From the NCBI RefSeq assembly GCF_900115715.1, contig NZ_FOXM01000001.1, forward strand, positions 62,001 through 126,000: a DNA stretch of 64,000 nucleotides. Reading direction: 5' to 3'. Shown in pieces: positions 11,173-18,772 of the stretch. The DNA is from Geopseudomonas sagittaria (GTDB taxonomy: Bacteria > Pseudomonadota > Gammaproteobacteria > Pseudomonadales > Pseudomonadaceae). The notes under the pieces were generated by a model that did not search any database, was not told the DNA's origin, and worked only from the letters and a program-made list of their open reading frames with translations. How positions within the stretch are numbered: the stretch's first letter is position 1; each line of letters starts with the position of its first letter. Both the position numbers and the translations under genes were made by a program.

Positions 11173-11226
11173 TCGACCAAGGTCGACCGCGGGCGGGTGT
11201 CCGCACCGCCCCCTGCACGCTATACT
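11173..11226 (+). promoter_or_regulatory. Putative control region upstream of fumarase
   Basis: A 6-bp inverted repeat, TCGACC-AA-GGTCGA (11173-11186), lies upstream of a good -10 hexamer TATACT (11221-11226). The matching -35 position (about 11198-11203) is poor, which could mean an activated promoter. The fumarase ATG is about 70 bp downstream of the -10. This is inference from pattern only. Confidence 0.35.
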
Positions 11227-11297
11227 TCGTCGCCGTTTTTTTGCGCCGCCTGCGGTGGCGCGCCGTGAAGTTCCGCCTGTTTAGAGGACCGCGTTCC

Positions 11298-12821
11298 ATG
11301 GCCGTGATCAAGCAAGACGACCTGATCCAGAGCGTCGCCGACGCCCTGCAGTTCATCTCCTACTACCACCCCGTCGACTTCATCCAGGCGATGCACGAGG
11401 CCTACCTGCGCGAGGAATCGCCGGCCGCGCGGGACTCGATCGCCCAGATCCTGATCAACTCGCGCATGTGCGCCACCGGCCACCGCCCGATCTGCCAGGA
11501 CACTGGCATCGTCACCGTGTTCGTGCGCGTCGGCATGGACGTGCAGTGGACCGGCGCGACCATGAGCCTGGACGACATGATCAACGAGGGCGTGCGCCGC
11601 GCCTACAACAACCCGGACAACGTCCTGCGCGCCTCGATCCTCGCCGACCCGGCCGGTGCCCGCAAGAACACCAAGGACAACACCCCGGCGGTCATCCACT
11701 ACTCCATCGTCCCCGGCGACAAGGTGGAAGTGGACGTCGCCGCCAAGGGCGGTGGCTCCGAGAACAAGTCGAAGATGGCCATGCTCAACCCGTCCGACTC
11801 GATCGTCGACTGGGTGCTGAAGACCGTCCCGGAAATGGGCGCCGGCTGGTGCCCGCCGGGCATGCTCGGCATCGGCATCGGCGGTACCGCCGAGAAGGCC
11901 GCGCTGATGGCCAAGGAAGTGCTGATGGAGTCGATCGACATCCATGAGCTGAAGGCCCGCGGTCCGCAGAACAAGATCGAGGAAATGCGCCTCGAGCTGT
12001 TCGACAAGGTCAACCAGCTGGGCATCGGCGCCCAGGGCCTCGGCGGCCTGACCACCGTGCTCGACGTCAAGATCATGGACTACCCGACCCACGCCGCCTC
12101 GCTGCCGGTGTGCATGATCCCCAACTGCGCCGCCACCCGCCACGCCCACTTCGTGCTCGACGGCTCCGGCCCGGCCAGCCTGGAAGCGCCGTCGCTGGAC
12201 GCCTACCCGGACATCGTCTGGGAAGCCGGCCCGAGCGCGCGCCGCGTGAATCTGGACACCATCACTCCGGAAGAAGTGCAGAGCTGGAAGCCGGGCGAGA
12301 CCATCCTGCTCAACGGCAAGATGCTCACCGGCCGCGACGCCGCGCACAAGCGCATGGTCGACATGCTCAACGCCGGCGAACAGCTGCCGGTGGATCTCAA
12401 GGGCCGCTTCATCTACTACGTCGGCCCGGTCGATCCGGTGCGTGACGAGGTGGTTGGCCCGGCCGGCCCGACCACCGCGACCCGCATGGACAAGTTCACC
12501 CGCCAGATCCTCGAAAGCACCGGCCTGCTGGGCATGATCGGCAAGTCCGAGCGCGGCCCGATCGCCATCGACGCGATTCGCGACAACAAGGCCGTGTACC
12601 TGATGGCCGTCGGCGGCGCCGCCTACCTGGTCGCCCAGGCGATCAAGCAGGCCAAGGTGCTGGCCTTCGCCGAACTGGGCATGGAGGCGATCTACGAGTT
12701 CGAGGTCAAGGACATGCCGGTCACCGTGGCCGTCGACACCCAGGGCGAGTCGGTGCACATCACCGGCCCGGCGATCTGGAAGCAGAAGATCGCCGACAGC
12801 CTGGCGGTGGAAGTGAAGTAA
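11298..12821 (+). CDS. fumA: Fumarate hydratase class I, oxygen-sensitive [4Fe-4S] type
   Basis: Interconverts fumarate and malate in the TCA cycle using a labile iron-sulfur cluster. The 507-residue single-chain protein has an N-terminal alpha-type domain with cluster-ligand segments (RPICQDTGIVTVF, MIPNCAATRH), PPGMLGIGIGGTAEKAA, and a C-terminal beta-type domain (LTGRDAAHKRM, YYVGPVDPV, GPTTATRMDKF). The chosen ATG at 11298 is preceded by AGAGGA; an upstream ATG at 11241 is not needed. The gene directly follows pykA, whereas in PAO1, as I remember it, extra genes including sadC lie between them. Confidence 0.93.
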   Translation: MAVIKQDDLIQSVADALQFISYYHPVDFIQAMHEAYLREESPAARDSIAQILINSRMCATGHRPICQDTGIVTVFVRVGMDVQWTGATMSLDDMINEGVRRAYNNPDNVLRASILADPAGARKNTKDNTPAVIHYSIVPGDKVEVDVAAKGGGSENKSKMAMLNPSDSIVDWVLKTVPEMGAGWCPPGMLGIGIGGTAEKAALMAKEVLMESIDIHELKARGPQNKIEEMRLELFDKVNQLGIGAQGLGGLTTVLDVKIMDYPTHAASLPVCMIPNCAATRHAHFVLDGSGPASLEAPSLDAYPDIVWEAGPSARRVNLDTITPEEVQSWKPGETILLNGKMLTGRDAAHKRMVDMLNAGEQLPVDLKGRFIYYVGPVDPVRDEVVGPAGPTTATRMDKFTRQILESTGLLGMIGKSERGPIAIDAIRDNKAVYLMAVGGAAYLVAQAIKQAKVLAFAELGMEAIYEFEVKDMPVTVAVDTQGESVHITGPAIWKQKIADSLAVEVK

Positions 12822-12841
12822 GCCACCCCGGCAGCAAGCCC

Positions 12842-12881
12842 AAGGCCCGGCCCCCTCAGCAGAGGCGCCGGGCCTTGTTGC
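12842..12881 (+). terminator. Terminator after fumA
   Basis: A 9-bp arm AAGGCCCGG (12842-12850) pairs with CCGGGCCTT (12868-12876) across a 17-nt loop, followed by TGTTG. The T-tract is weak, so termination may be partial and the small downstream ORF could be co-transcribed. Confidence 0.6.
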
Positions 12882-12992
12882 ATCTGGCGCAAGCAGAAAG
12901 TCTCGATCCGCGCCATAGAGACAATCCAGTTCATCTCCCGGCCAGCCACGGCGATCATGACGGCACGCACCAGCAACCACCGGAGAACGACC

Positions 12993-13094
12993 ATGCAACA
13001 GCTCAAGCAACTGCTTCAGCAGATCCGCCGCCAGCCGGCAAACCCCGACGCCACCTCGCCCGCCACCGAAAACCCCAACTTCTGGATGTACTGA
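12993..13094 (+). CDS. Small hypothetical protein, 33 residues
   Basis: This short ORF starts at ATG 12993 with GGAG 7 nt upstream. It encodes a basic, Gln-rich N-terminal helix (QQLKQLLQQIRRQ), a Pro/Thr-rich linker and an aromatic C-terminus ending NFWMY. It fills the gap between the fumA terminator and the convergent phospholipase gene, ending 7 bp before that gene's stop. The good ribosome site and non-random composition (amphipathic helix, aromatic end) argue for a real gene, but I do not recognise the family. Function unknown. Confidence 0.5.
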   Translation: MQQLKQLLQQIRRQPANPDATSPATENPNFWMY

Positions 13095-13101
13095 GTCCGC
13101 C

Positions 13102-14277
13102 TCAGCGCCAGCGATCCATCAGGTTCACCACCAGCCGATCCAGCCAGCCCCACAGGCGCTGCGAGATGCGCATCCCCAGCGGCCTGGCGAACCAGTCGTC
13201 GAGGGTGATCTCGCGGCTGAGCACGAAGTCGCTCTCGAAGCTCGCCGCCAGCGCCGCGGTCAGTGCGGGATCGAGCGCCTCGAGGTTGGCCTCCAGGTTG
13301 AAGCGCAGGGTCCAGTGGTCGAAGTTGCACGAGCCGATGCTGACCCAGTCGTCGACCAGCACCGCCTTCTGGTGCAGAAAGCGCGGCTGGTACTCGAAGA
13401 TGCGCACGCCGCTGCGCAGCAGCTTCGGGTAGTAGCGGTGGCCGGCGAAGCGCACCGGCCCATGATCGGTCAGCCGCCCGCTGAGCATCAGGCGCACGTC
13501 CACGCCGCGCTGCGCCGCCTTGCGCAGGGCCTTGCGCACCCGCCAGCTGGGCAGGAAGTACGGCGTGGCCAGCCAGATGCGCCCGCGCGCATGGCCGAGG
13601 TTGCGCAGCAGCGAGTGGAGGATGTCGCGGTGCTGGCGCGCATCGGCGTAGGCCACCCGGCCCAGGCCATCGCCGGGCAGTGGTCTGGCCGGCAGATGGG
13701 CGAGCGGGTGGATGTACGGGCGCCAGGCACAATCGTCGACGCACGCCTCCCACTCGCGCTCGAACAGGATCTGCCAGTCGGCCACCACCGGGCCGGCCAT
13801 CTCCACCATCAGCTCGTGCCAGTGGCTGAGCGATGGTTCCGGCAGCCAGAAATCGTCGGTAACGCCGGCGCCACCGACCCAGGCCAGCTGCTGATCGACC
13901 AGCAGCAGCTTGCGATGGTCGCGGTACAGGTTGCGCACCCCGCGCCGCCAGCTGATCGGGTTGTACAGGCGCAACTGCACGCCCGCCTGGCGCAGTCGCG
14001 CGCTCAGGCGCGCGCCGAGGCGCTGGGCGCCGAAGGCATCGAACAGGCAACGCACCGGCACACCGCGACTGGCGGCATGGCACAGGCAGTCGACCAGCCG
14101 CTCGGCGCAGGCACCGGCCTCGACCAGATAGAGCTCCAGCTCGACCTGGCTGCGGGCGGCATCGATGGCGGCGAGCAGGCGGGGAAAGAATTGCTCGCCA
14201 TCGATCAACAGCTGGAAACGGTTGCCCCCGCGCCAGGGGAAGACGGTTTGCGGCATGGCGCTAGCGAAACATGGCAA
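13102..14277 (-). CDS. Phospholipase D family protein (cardiolipin synthase B-like)
   Basis: The 391-residue protein has two PLD repeats with HKD motifs: H121-K123-D128 in HRKLLLVD and H302-K304-D309 in HQKAVLVDD. That is the arrangement of ClsB/ClsC-type cardiolipin synthases and related phosphatidyltransferases, without the N-terminal membrane helices of ClsA. Other traits are ELELYLVEAG and SIGSCNFDHWTLRFNLEANLE, typical of this family. It probably acts at the inner membrane on phosphatidylglycerol or phosphatidylethanolamine. The start could also be the ATG at 14256 (MPQTVFPWRGG); neither has a strong ribosome site. Substrate not fixed by sequence. Confidence 0.82.
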   Translation of the reverse strand: MPCFASAMPQTVFPWRGGNRFQLLIDGEQFFPRLLAAIDAARSQVELELYLVEAGACAERLVDCLCHAASRGVPVRCLFDAFGAQRLGARLSARLRQAGVQLRLYNPISWRRGVRNLYRDHRKLLLVDQQLAWVGGAGVTDDFWLPEPSLSHWHELMVEMAGPVVADWQILFEREWEACVDDCAWRPYIHPLAHLPARPLPGDGLGRVAYADARQHRDILHSLLRNLGHARGRIWLATPYFLPSWRVRKALRKAAQRGVDVRLMLSGRLTDHGPVRFAGHRYYPKLLRSGVRIFEYQPRFLHQKAVLVDDWVSIGSCNFDHWTLRFNLEANLEALDPALTAALAASFESDFVLSREITLDDWFARPLGMRISQRLWGWLDRLVVNLMDRWR

Positions 14278-14378
14278 AGGCAGGGCACAGGCTGGGCATC
14301 GAGTCCTCGCGCGGCAATCGGTTCAGCGCACCATAGCCGGCCGTTCGTCGGGGCTCAAGGAAGCCGCCGGCAGAAAAT

Positions 14379-14417
14379 GACAACGCCGGCGAGCCCGAGG
14401 GCTGCGCCGGCGTTGTC
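14379..14417 (-). terminator. Terminator for the di-iron MBL-fold gene
   Basis: A 12-bp perfect stem, GACAACGCCGGC (14379-14390) with GCCGGCGTTGTC (14406-14417), has a 15-nt loop that itself can pair (GCCC/GGGC). Read on the minus strand it is followed by ATTTTC, and it lies 17 bp after the stop of the gene ending at 14434. Confidence 0.85.
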
Positions 14418-14433
14418 TGCGCGCGAAAAGGAC

Positions 14434-15219
14434 TCAGCGTGGCAGGCTGTAATCGGCAGCGCCCATCAGGTCCATACCGCACTCCAGCTGGCTGATCCAG
14501 TCGAGGAAGGCGTTGATCATCGCCGGGCCGACGAAGGCGCGGCCGTGCTGCGGCACGATCATCGAGATGTCCATCTTGCGCACCATGTCGGCCCACAGGC
14601 GGCAGACCTTGTTGCTGGCCATGTAGCGGCGGTGGAAGCCTTCCATACTCGACAGGTGGGCGGCGAAGTCGGTCACCGGCTGGGCATCGTCGACCAGCGA
14701 GGCGCCCATGTCGCCGGAGAAGAGGATCTTGCTGATCGGATCGTAGAGCTGGAAGTTGCCCACCGAGTGCAGGAAGTGCGCCGGCACGGCCTTGAGCTGG
14801 CTGTTGCCCAGCGGGATGCTCTGGCCACGGTCGGGCAGCGCGATGATGCGGTCGTAGGTGGAGATGCCGTGGCTGACGGCCAGGTAGTTGGCGGTCAGGT
14901 GCGGCAGGAAGCGCGCCCACAGGCGCGAGCAGATGACCTTGGCCTTGGTGTGCAGCAGCCACTTGTCCAGCGCAGCGATGATGTCCGGGTCCTGGTGCGA
15001 GGCGAAGATGTAGGTCAGGTCCTGCACCGGAATGTGCTTGGACAGCTCCAGCGACAGCGGGGTGTAGGTCAGGTCGCCACCCGGATCGAGCAGCATGTAC
15101 TGCTCGTTGTCGACGATCAGGAACTGGTTGGTCTGAACACCCTCACCGGTGACCAGGTTGTCGAAACACAGGCATTGGTGGGTGCCGTTATCAAACAGGA
15201 CGATGGGCTCGCGACGCAT
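14434..15219 (-). CDS. MBL-fold di-iron protein, ODP/flavodiiron-like
   Basis: The 261-residue protein has the metallo-beta-lactamase fold of flavodiiron proteins but no flavodoxin domain. The usual HxHxDH is replaced by H75-x-D77-x-D79 (ASHQDPDI), with further likely ligands H148 or H151 (AHFLHS), D170 (LFSGDMGA) and H225 (VPQHGRAF). This set is typical of oxygen-binding di-iron proteins (ODP), which bind O2 and can signal to chemotaxis in other bacteria; here no chemotaxis gene is adjacent. An ANR-like half-site lies about 55-70 bp upstream of the start. It is monocistronic with a strong terminator. Actual activity (O2 or NO binding or reduction) is not established. Confidence 0.82.
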   Translation of the reverse strand: MRREPIVLFDNGTHQCLCFDNLVTGEGVQTNQFLIVDNEQYMLLDPGGDLTYTPLSLELSKHIPVQDLTYIFASHQDPDIIAALDKWLLHTKAKVICSRLWARFLPHLTANYLAVSHGISTYDRIIALPDRGQSIPLGNSQLKAVPAHFLHSVGNFQLYDPISKILFSGDMGASLVDDAQPVTDFAAHLSSMEGFHRRYMASNKVCRLWADMVRKMDISMIVPQHGRAFVGPAMINAFLDWISQLECGMDLMGAADYSLPR

Positions 15220-15274
15220 GGCTACCTCAATTTCTAAGTTTGACCAAGCTTAGCGAGGCCGGGTTACAAGTTCA

Positions 15275-15288
15275 CTGACCTGCATCAA
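15275..15288 (-). promoter_or_regulatory. Candidate ANR/FNR-type site upstream of the di-iron protein gene
   Basis: Minus-strand reading is TTGAT-GCAG-GTCAG, compared with the consensus TTGAT-N4-ATCAA: the first half is perfect and three of five bases match in the second. It lies 56-69 bp upstream of the start codon. A link to oxygen control fits the product but is inference. Confidence 0.4.
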
Positions 15289-15469
15289 GCGCGCCAGCGC
15301 CGCCAGCCTCGCCGAAGGTCGTGCCACTCTACGCCGCACGGACCGCCGGACGGTGCGCGCGCGGTCACAGAAGCATCACCGGTGCGTCACCGCGCCGACA
15401 TCCCGGCTTGCCAGCATGGCCCTGCACACAACATGGAAGCGGCCGCAAACGGCTGCCCGGAGGTTCTGC

Positions 15470-16225
15470 ATGTCCGCCATTGCACTGTCCTGCGAGTCCA
15501 GTCCCACCCGCCGCCTGCAGGCCGAACGCCTGCACGGCAGCGAAGCCCTGATCGAAGCCCAGACCCTGCGTTACCGCGTATTCGGCGAGGAGTTCGGCGC
15601 CCGCCTGGAGGGCGCCGAACTGGGCCTCGACTGCGACGGTTTCGACGTCCACTGCAGCCACCTGGGCGTGCGCGACCTGGCCAGCGGCGAACTGGTCGCC
15701 ACCACCCGCCTGCTCGACCACCACACCGCACGCAAGCTCGGCCGCTTCTACAGCGAGGACGAGTTCCGCCTGCACGGCCTCGGCAAGCTCGACGGTCCGA
15801 CCCTGGAGATCGGCCGCACCTGCGTGGCCGCCGACTACCGCAACGGCGCCACCATCGCCGTACTGTGGGGCGCGCTGGCCGAGATCCTCAACGAGGGCGG
15901 CTACCGCTACCTGATGGGCTGCGCCAGCATCCCCATGCGCGACGGTGGCATCCAGGCCCGCGCCGTCATGCAACGCCTGCGCGAGCGCTACCTGTGCACC
16001 GAACACCTGCGCGCCGAGCCACGCCAGCCGCTGCCGCCCCTCGACGTGCCGGACAACCTCACCGCCGAGCTGCCGCCGCTGCTCAAGGCCTACATGCGCC
16101 TGGGTGCGAAGATCTGCGGCGAGCCGTGCTGGGACCCGGACTTCCAGGTCGCCGACGTGTTCATCCTGCTCAAGCGCGACGACCTCTGTCCGCGCTACGC
16201 GCGCCACTTCAAGGCGGTCGGCTGA
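15470..16225 (+). CDS. olsB: L-ornithine N-alpha-acyltransferase (OlsB-like GNAT)
   Basis: Transfers a 3-hydroxyacyl chain from acyl-ACP to ornithine, giving lyso-ornithine lipid, the first step of phosphorus-free ornithine lipid synthesis. The 251-residue protein matches the hemolysin/autoinducer-synthase-like acyltransferase family: [36 protein letters not shown], and [13 protein letters not shown]. The start at 15470 is preceded by CGGAGG at 7-8 nt. It overlaps the next gene by 1 bp (TGATG), and that gene encodes the second enzyme of the pathway. Family members were once called hemolysins; the ornithine lipid role is far better supported by the pair. Confidence 0.88.
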   Translation: MSAIALSCESSPTRRLQAERLHGSEALIEAQTLRYRVFGEEFGARLEGAELGLDCDGFDVHCSHLGVRDLASGELVATTRLLDHHTARKLGRFYSEDEFRLHGLGKLDGPTLEIGRTCVAADYRNGATIAVLWGALAEILNEGGYRYLMGCASIPMRDGGIQARAVMQRLRERYLCTEHLRAEPRQPLPPLDVPDNLTAELPPLLKAYMRLGAKICGEPCWDPDFQVADVFILLKRDDLCPRYARHFKAVG

Positions 16226-16995
16226 TGGCTCGCCTGCGTCTGTACCTGCGCCTGCTGCGCCTGTTCGCCGTGCTCGGCGAAGGCACGCTGTATGCCGGCT
16301 GGGTCGGCCTGCGCGAACGCCTGGGCGGCGCGCCGATGGAGCTGCGCCAGCGCCTGACCTGCCGCTTCATGCGCCACCTGCGCAATGCCCTGCCGCTGCA
16401 GGTGGAGATCCGCGGCCAGCTGCCGGACACCCCGGCACTCTGGCTGGCCAACCACGTCTCCTGGGTCGACATCGCCGTGCTCGGCGCCCTGCGTCCGCTG
16501 TCGTTCCTCGCCAAGTCCGAGGTCGGCCGCTGGCCGTTGGCCGGCTGGCTGGCGCGCCAGGCCGGCACCCTGTTCATCCGCCGCGGCGCCGGCGACAGCC
16601 TCGCCATCGGCCGGCAGCTGGCCGAGCAGCTGCAGCAGGGCCGCCATCTGGCCATCTTCCCCGAGGGCACCAGCTCCGACGGCAGCGGTGTGCTGCGCTT
16701 CCACGCCCGCCTGCTGGCGGCCGCGGTGGACAGCGGGGTGGCGGTGCAGCCGGTGGCGATCCGCTACCGCCGCGACGGTCAGCGCGATCCGCTGGCGCCC
16801 TTCATCGACGACGACGAACTGCCCGAGCATCTGCTGCGCCTGTTCGCGGCCGAGCGCGCGACGGTGGAGATCACCCTGCTCGAACCCATCGCCAGCCAGG
16901 GACTGTCGCGCAGCGAACTGGCGCGCCGCAGCCAGGCGGCGATTGCCGCGGTGGTCGCTGGCGAGGCGGTGGTGGCCGCCCGCGCGGCGGCCTGA
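16225..16995 (+). CDS. olsA: Lyso-ornithine lipid O-acyltransferase (PlsC family)
   Basis: Adds the second acyl chain to lyso-ornithine lipid to complete ornithine lipids. The 256-residue protein has the 1-acylglycerol-phosphate acyltransferase motifs NHVSWVD (N76-D82, catalytic H77 and D82) and FPEGT (145-149), plus FLAKSEVGRWPLAGWLA and GTLFIRRG. An N-terminal hydrophobic segment (residues 8-27) anchors it in the inner membrane. Translational coupling with olsB (1-bp overlap) supports the OlsA assignment over a generic PlsC. It converges with acpH, whose stop lies immediately after. Confidence 0.88.
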   Translation: MARLRLYLRLLRLFAVLGEGTLYAGWVGLRERLGGAPMELRQRLTCRFMRHLRNALPLQVEIRGQLPDTPALWLANHVSWVDIAVLGALRPLSFLAKSEVGRWPLAGWLARQAGTLFIRRGAGDSLAIGRQLAEQLQQGRHLAIFPEGTSSDGSGVLRFHARLLAAAVDSGVAVQPVAIRYRRDGQRDPLAPFIDDDELPEHLLRLFAAERATVEITLLEPIASQGLSRSELARRSQAAIAAVVAGEAVVAARAAA

Positions 16996-16996
16996 A

Positions 16997-17575
16997 TCAG
17001 GCCGCGCGCTGCACCCGGGCGAAGACGATCAGTTCGGGATAGAAGGCGCGAAAATCCTCCAGCAGCTGCGGGTACAGCCGCTCCAGCTCGCCCAGCGCAC
17101 CGTCCAGGCCCTGCGGTCGCGACAGGCGCCGCTGCATGTTCAGCAGCACCCGTTCGAGCACGGCGAACTCGCGATAGCTGCCCAGCCAGTCCTGCTCGGC
17201 CATGCGCGGGGCGATCAGCGCCAGGCGGCCGGGCAGCTCGGCCTCGGCGGCCAGCGTGCGGTACACCCGGCCGGTGAACAGCGCCAGCGGTTCGTCGGCG
17301 TAGTCGTCCCAGTGGCAGGCCAGGCAGTGGTCGAAGAACAGGTCGAGGAGGATGCCGGCATAGCGCCGGCGCTCGGCGGGAAAGCGCGCCACCGCCGCGC
17401 GCACCTGCGGATGGGCGTCGGTGAACACGTCGATGCGCCGGTGCAGGCGGATGGCGGCTTCGATATCCGGCGCATAGCGCCCCGCCAGCGATCCCTTGAC
17501 GAAGTCGCCGTACAAACTGCCGAGCAGTTGCCCCGGCTGCGGACCGCCGAGGTGCAGGTGGGCGAGATAGTTCAT
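16997..17575 (-). CDS. acpH: Acyl carrier protein phosphodiesterase
   Basis: Removes the 4'-phosphopantetheine group from holo-ACP. The 192-residue protein matches AcpH: start MNYLAHLHLG, the GDFVKGSLAGRY motif, LHRRIDVFTDAH, and LLDLFFDHCLACHW, supplying the His and Asp residues of this HD-like phosphodiesterase family. It converges with olsA (stops within 2 bp) and is divergent from the old yellow enzyme gene 72 bp away. No terminator hairpin of note lies between olsA and acpH. Confidence 0.9.
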   Translation of the reverse strand: MNYLAHLHLGGPQPGQLLGSLYGDFVKGSLAGRYAPDIEAAIRLHRRIDVFTDAHPQVRAAVARFPAERRRYAGILLDLFFDHCLACHWDDYADEPLALFTGRVYRTLAAEAELPGRLALIAPRMAEQDWLGSYREFAVLERVLLNMQRRLSRPQGLDGALGELERLYPQLLEDFRAFYPELIVFARVQRAA

Positions 17576-17647
17576 GGCCCCAGCTTACCCCCCTGCCACG
17601 CCAGCCGGTAGTATGGGTGATCCCTTCTCCACGCCAGGACACCGACC

Positions 17648-18697
17648 ATGCCGACGCTGTTCGACCCCATCCAGATAGGCGATCTGCAGCTGCCCAACCG
17701 CATCATCATGGCCCCGCTGACCCGCTGCCGCGCCGAACCCGGCCGCGTGCCCGGCGCGCTGATGGCCGAGTACTACGTGCAGCGCGCCAGCGCCGGGCTG
17801 ATCATCAGCGAAGCCACCTCGGTCACGCCGATGGGCGTCGGCTACCCGGACACCCCCGGCATCTGGAGCGAGGAGCAGGTGCAGGGCTGGAAGAACGTCA
17901 CCAGCGCCGTGCACGCCGCCGGCGGGCGCATCGTCCTGCAGCTGTGGCACGTCGGCCGCATCTCCGACCCGAGCTACCTGGACGGCCAGCTGCCGGTGGC
18001 GCCCAGCGCGGTCCGGCCCAAGGGCCACGTCAGCCTGATCCGTCCGCTGCGCGACTTCGTCACCCCGCGCGCGCTGGAGACGGCGGAGATCGCCGGCATC
18101 GTCGAGGCCTACCGCCAGGGCGCGGCGAATGCCAAGGCCGCCGGCTTCGACGGCGTGGAGATCCACGGTGCCAACGGCTACCTGCTCGACCAGTTCCTCC
18201 AGGACAGCACCAACCAGCGCAGCGACCAGTACGGCGGCTCGCTGGAGAACCGCGCGCGGCTGATGCTGGAGGTGACCGATGCGGTGGTGTCGGTGTGGGG
18301 CGCCGGCCGGGTCGGCATGCACCTGGCGCCACGCGCCGATGCCCACGACATGGGCGACTCCAACCGCGCCGCGACCTTCGCCTACGTGGCCCGCGAGCTG
18401 GGCAAGCGCGGCATCGCCTTCATCTGCGCCCGCGAGAAGGAAGGCGAGGACAGCCTCGGCCCGCAGCTCAAGCAGCTGTTCGGCGGCGTCTACATCGCCA
18501 ACGAGCGCTTCACCAAGGCGCAGGCCAACCGCTGGCTGGCCGAGGGCAAGGCCGACGCGGTGGCCTTCGGCATCCCGTTCATCGCCAATCCCGACCTGCC
18601 GGCACGCCTGGCCGCCGATGCGCCGCTGAACGAGCCGGACAGCGGCACCTTCTACGCCTCGGGCCCGCTCGGCTATCTGGACTATCCGACCCTGTAA
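17648..18697 (+). CDS. xenB: Alkene reductase, old yellow enzyme family (XenB/NemA type)
   Basis: An FMN-dependent, NAD(P)H-using reductase of activated C=C bonds and nitro or nitrate-ester compounds. The 349-residue TIM barrel shows LFDPIQIGDLQLPNRIIMAPLTR, QLWHVGRIS, and the substrate-binding His/Asn pair in GVEIHGANGYLLDQFLQ, then QYGGSLENRARL. Length and sequence fit classical OYE. The exact symbol (xenB or nemA) rests on synteny with sodB-bifA farther on, as I recall it from PAO1. Monocistronic, with a strong terminator shared with the convergent coiled-coil gene. Confidence 0.88.
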   Translation: MPTLFDPIQIGDLQLPNRIIMAPLTRCRAEPGRVPGALMAEYYVQRASAGLIISEATSVTPMGVGYPDTPGIWSEEQVQGWKNVTSAVHAAGGRIVLQLWHVGRISDPSYLDGQLPVAPSAVRPKGHVSLIRPLRDFVTPRALETAEIAGIVEAYRQGAANAKAAGFDGVEIHGANGYLLDQFLQDSTNQRSDQYGGSLENRARLMLEVTDAVVSVWGAGRVGMHLAPRADAHDMGDSNRAATFAYVARELGKRGIAFICAREKEGEDSLGPQLKQLFGGVYIANERFTKAQANRWLAEGKADAVAFGIPFIANPDLPARLAADAPLNEPDSGTFYASGPLGYLDYPTL

Positions 18698-18713
18698 GCC
18701 TGGCGACGTGAAA

Positions 18714-18751
18714 AAGCCCCCGCTGCCTGGCAGTCGGGGGCTTCTTTTTTT
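18714..18751. terminator. Bidirectional terminator between convergent genes
   Basis: Stem AAGCCCCCG (18714-18722) with CGGGGGCTT (18735-18743) and a 12-nt loop, followed by TCTTTTTTT on the plus strand and preceded by AAAAA, so it can stop both the alkene reductase and the convergent gene at 18773. Confidence 0.88.
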
Positions 18752-18772
18752 CAGCAGCTCGCACGCGGCCTG

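Noticed and set aside
12900-13094. Possible tRNA, rRNA, CRISPR or mobile element in gaps of the window, examined here and in the other gaps
   Set aside because: No cloverleaf, repeat-spacer pattern, transposase or terminal inverted repeats were seen in any gap.
13315-15237. A 640-codon plus-strand frame opposite the PLD and di-iron protein genes
   Set aside because: Antisense to two supported genes and their terminator; no motif.
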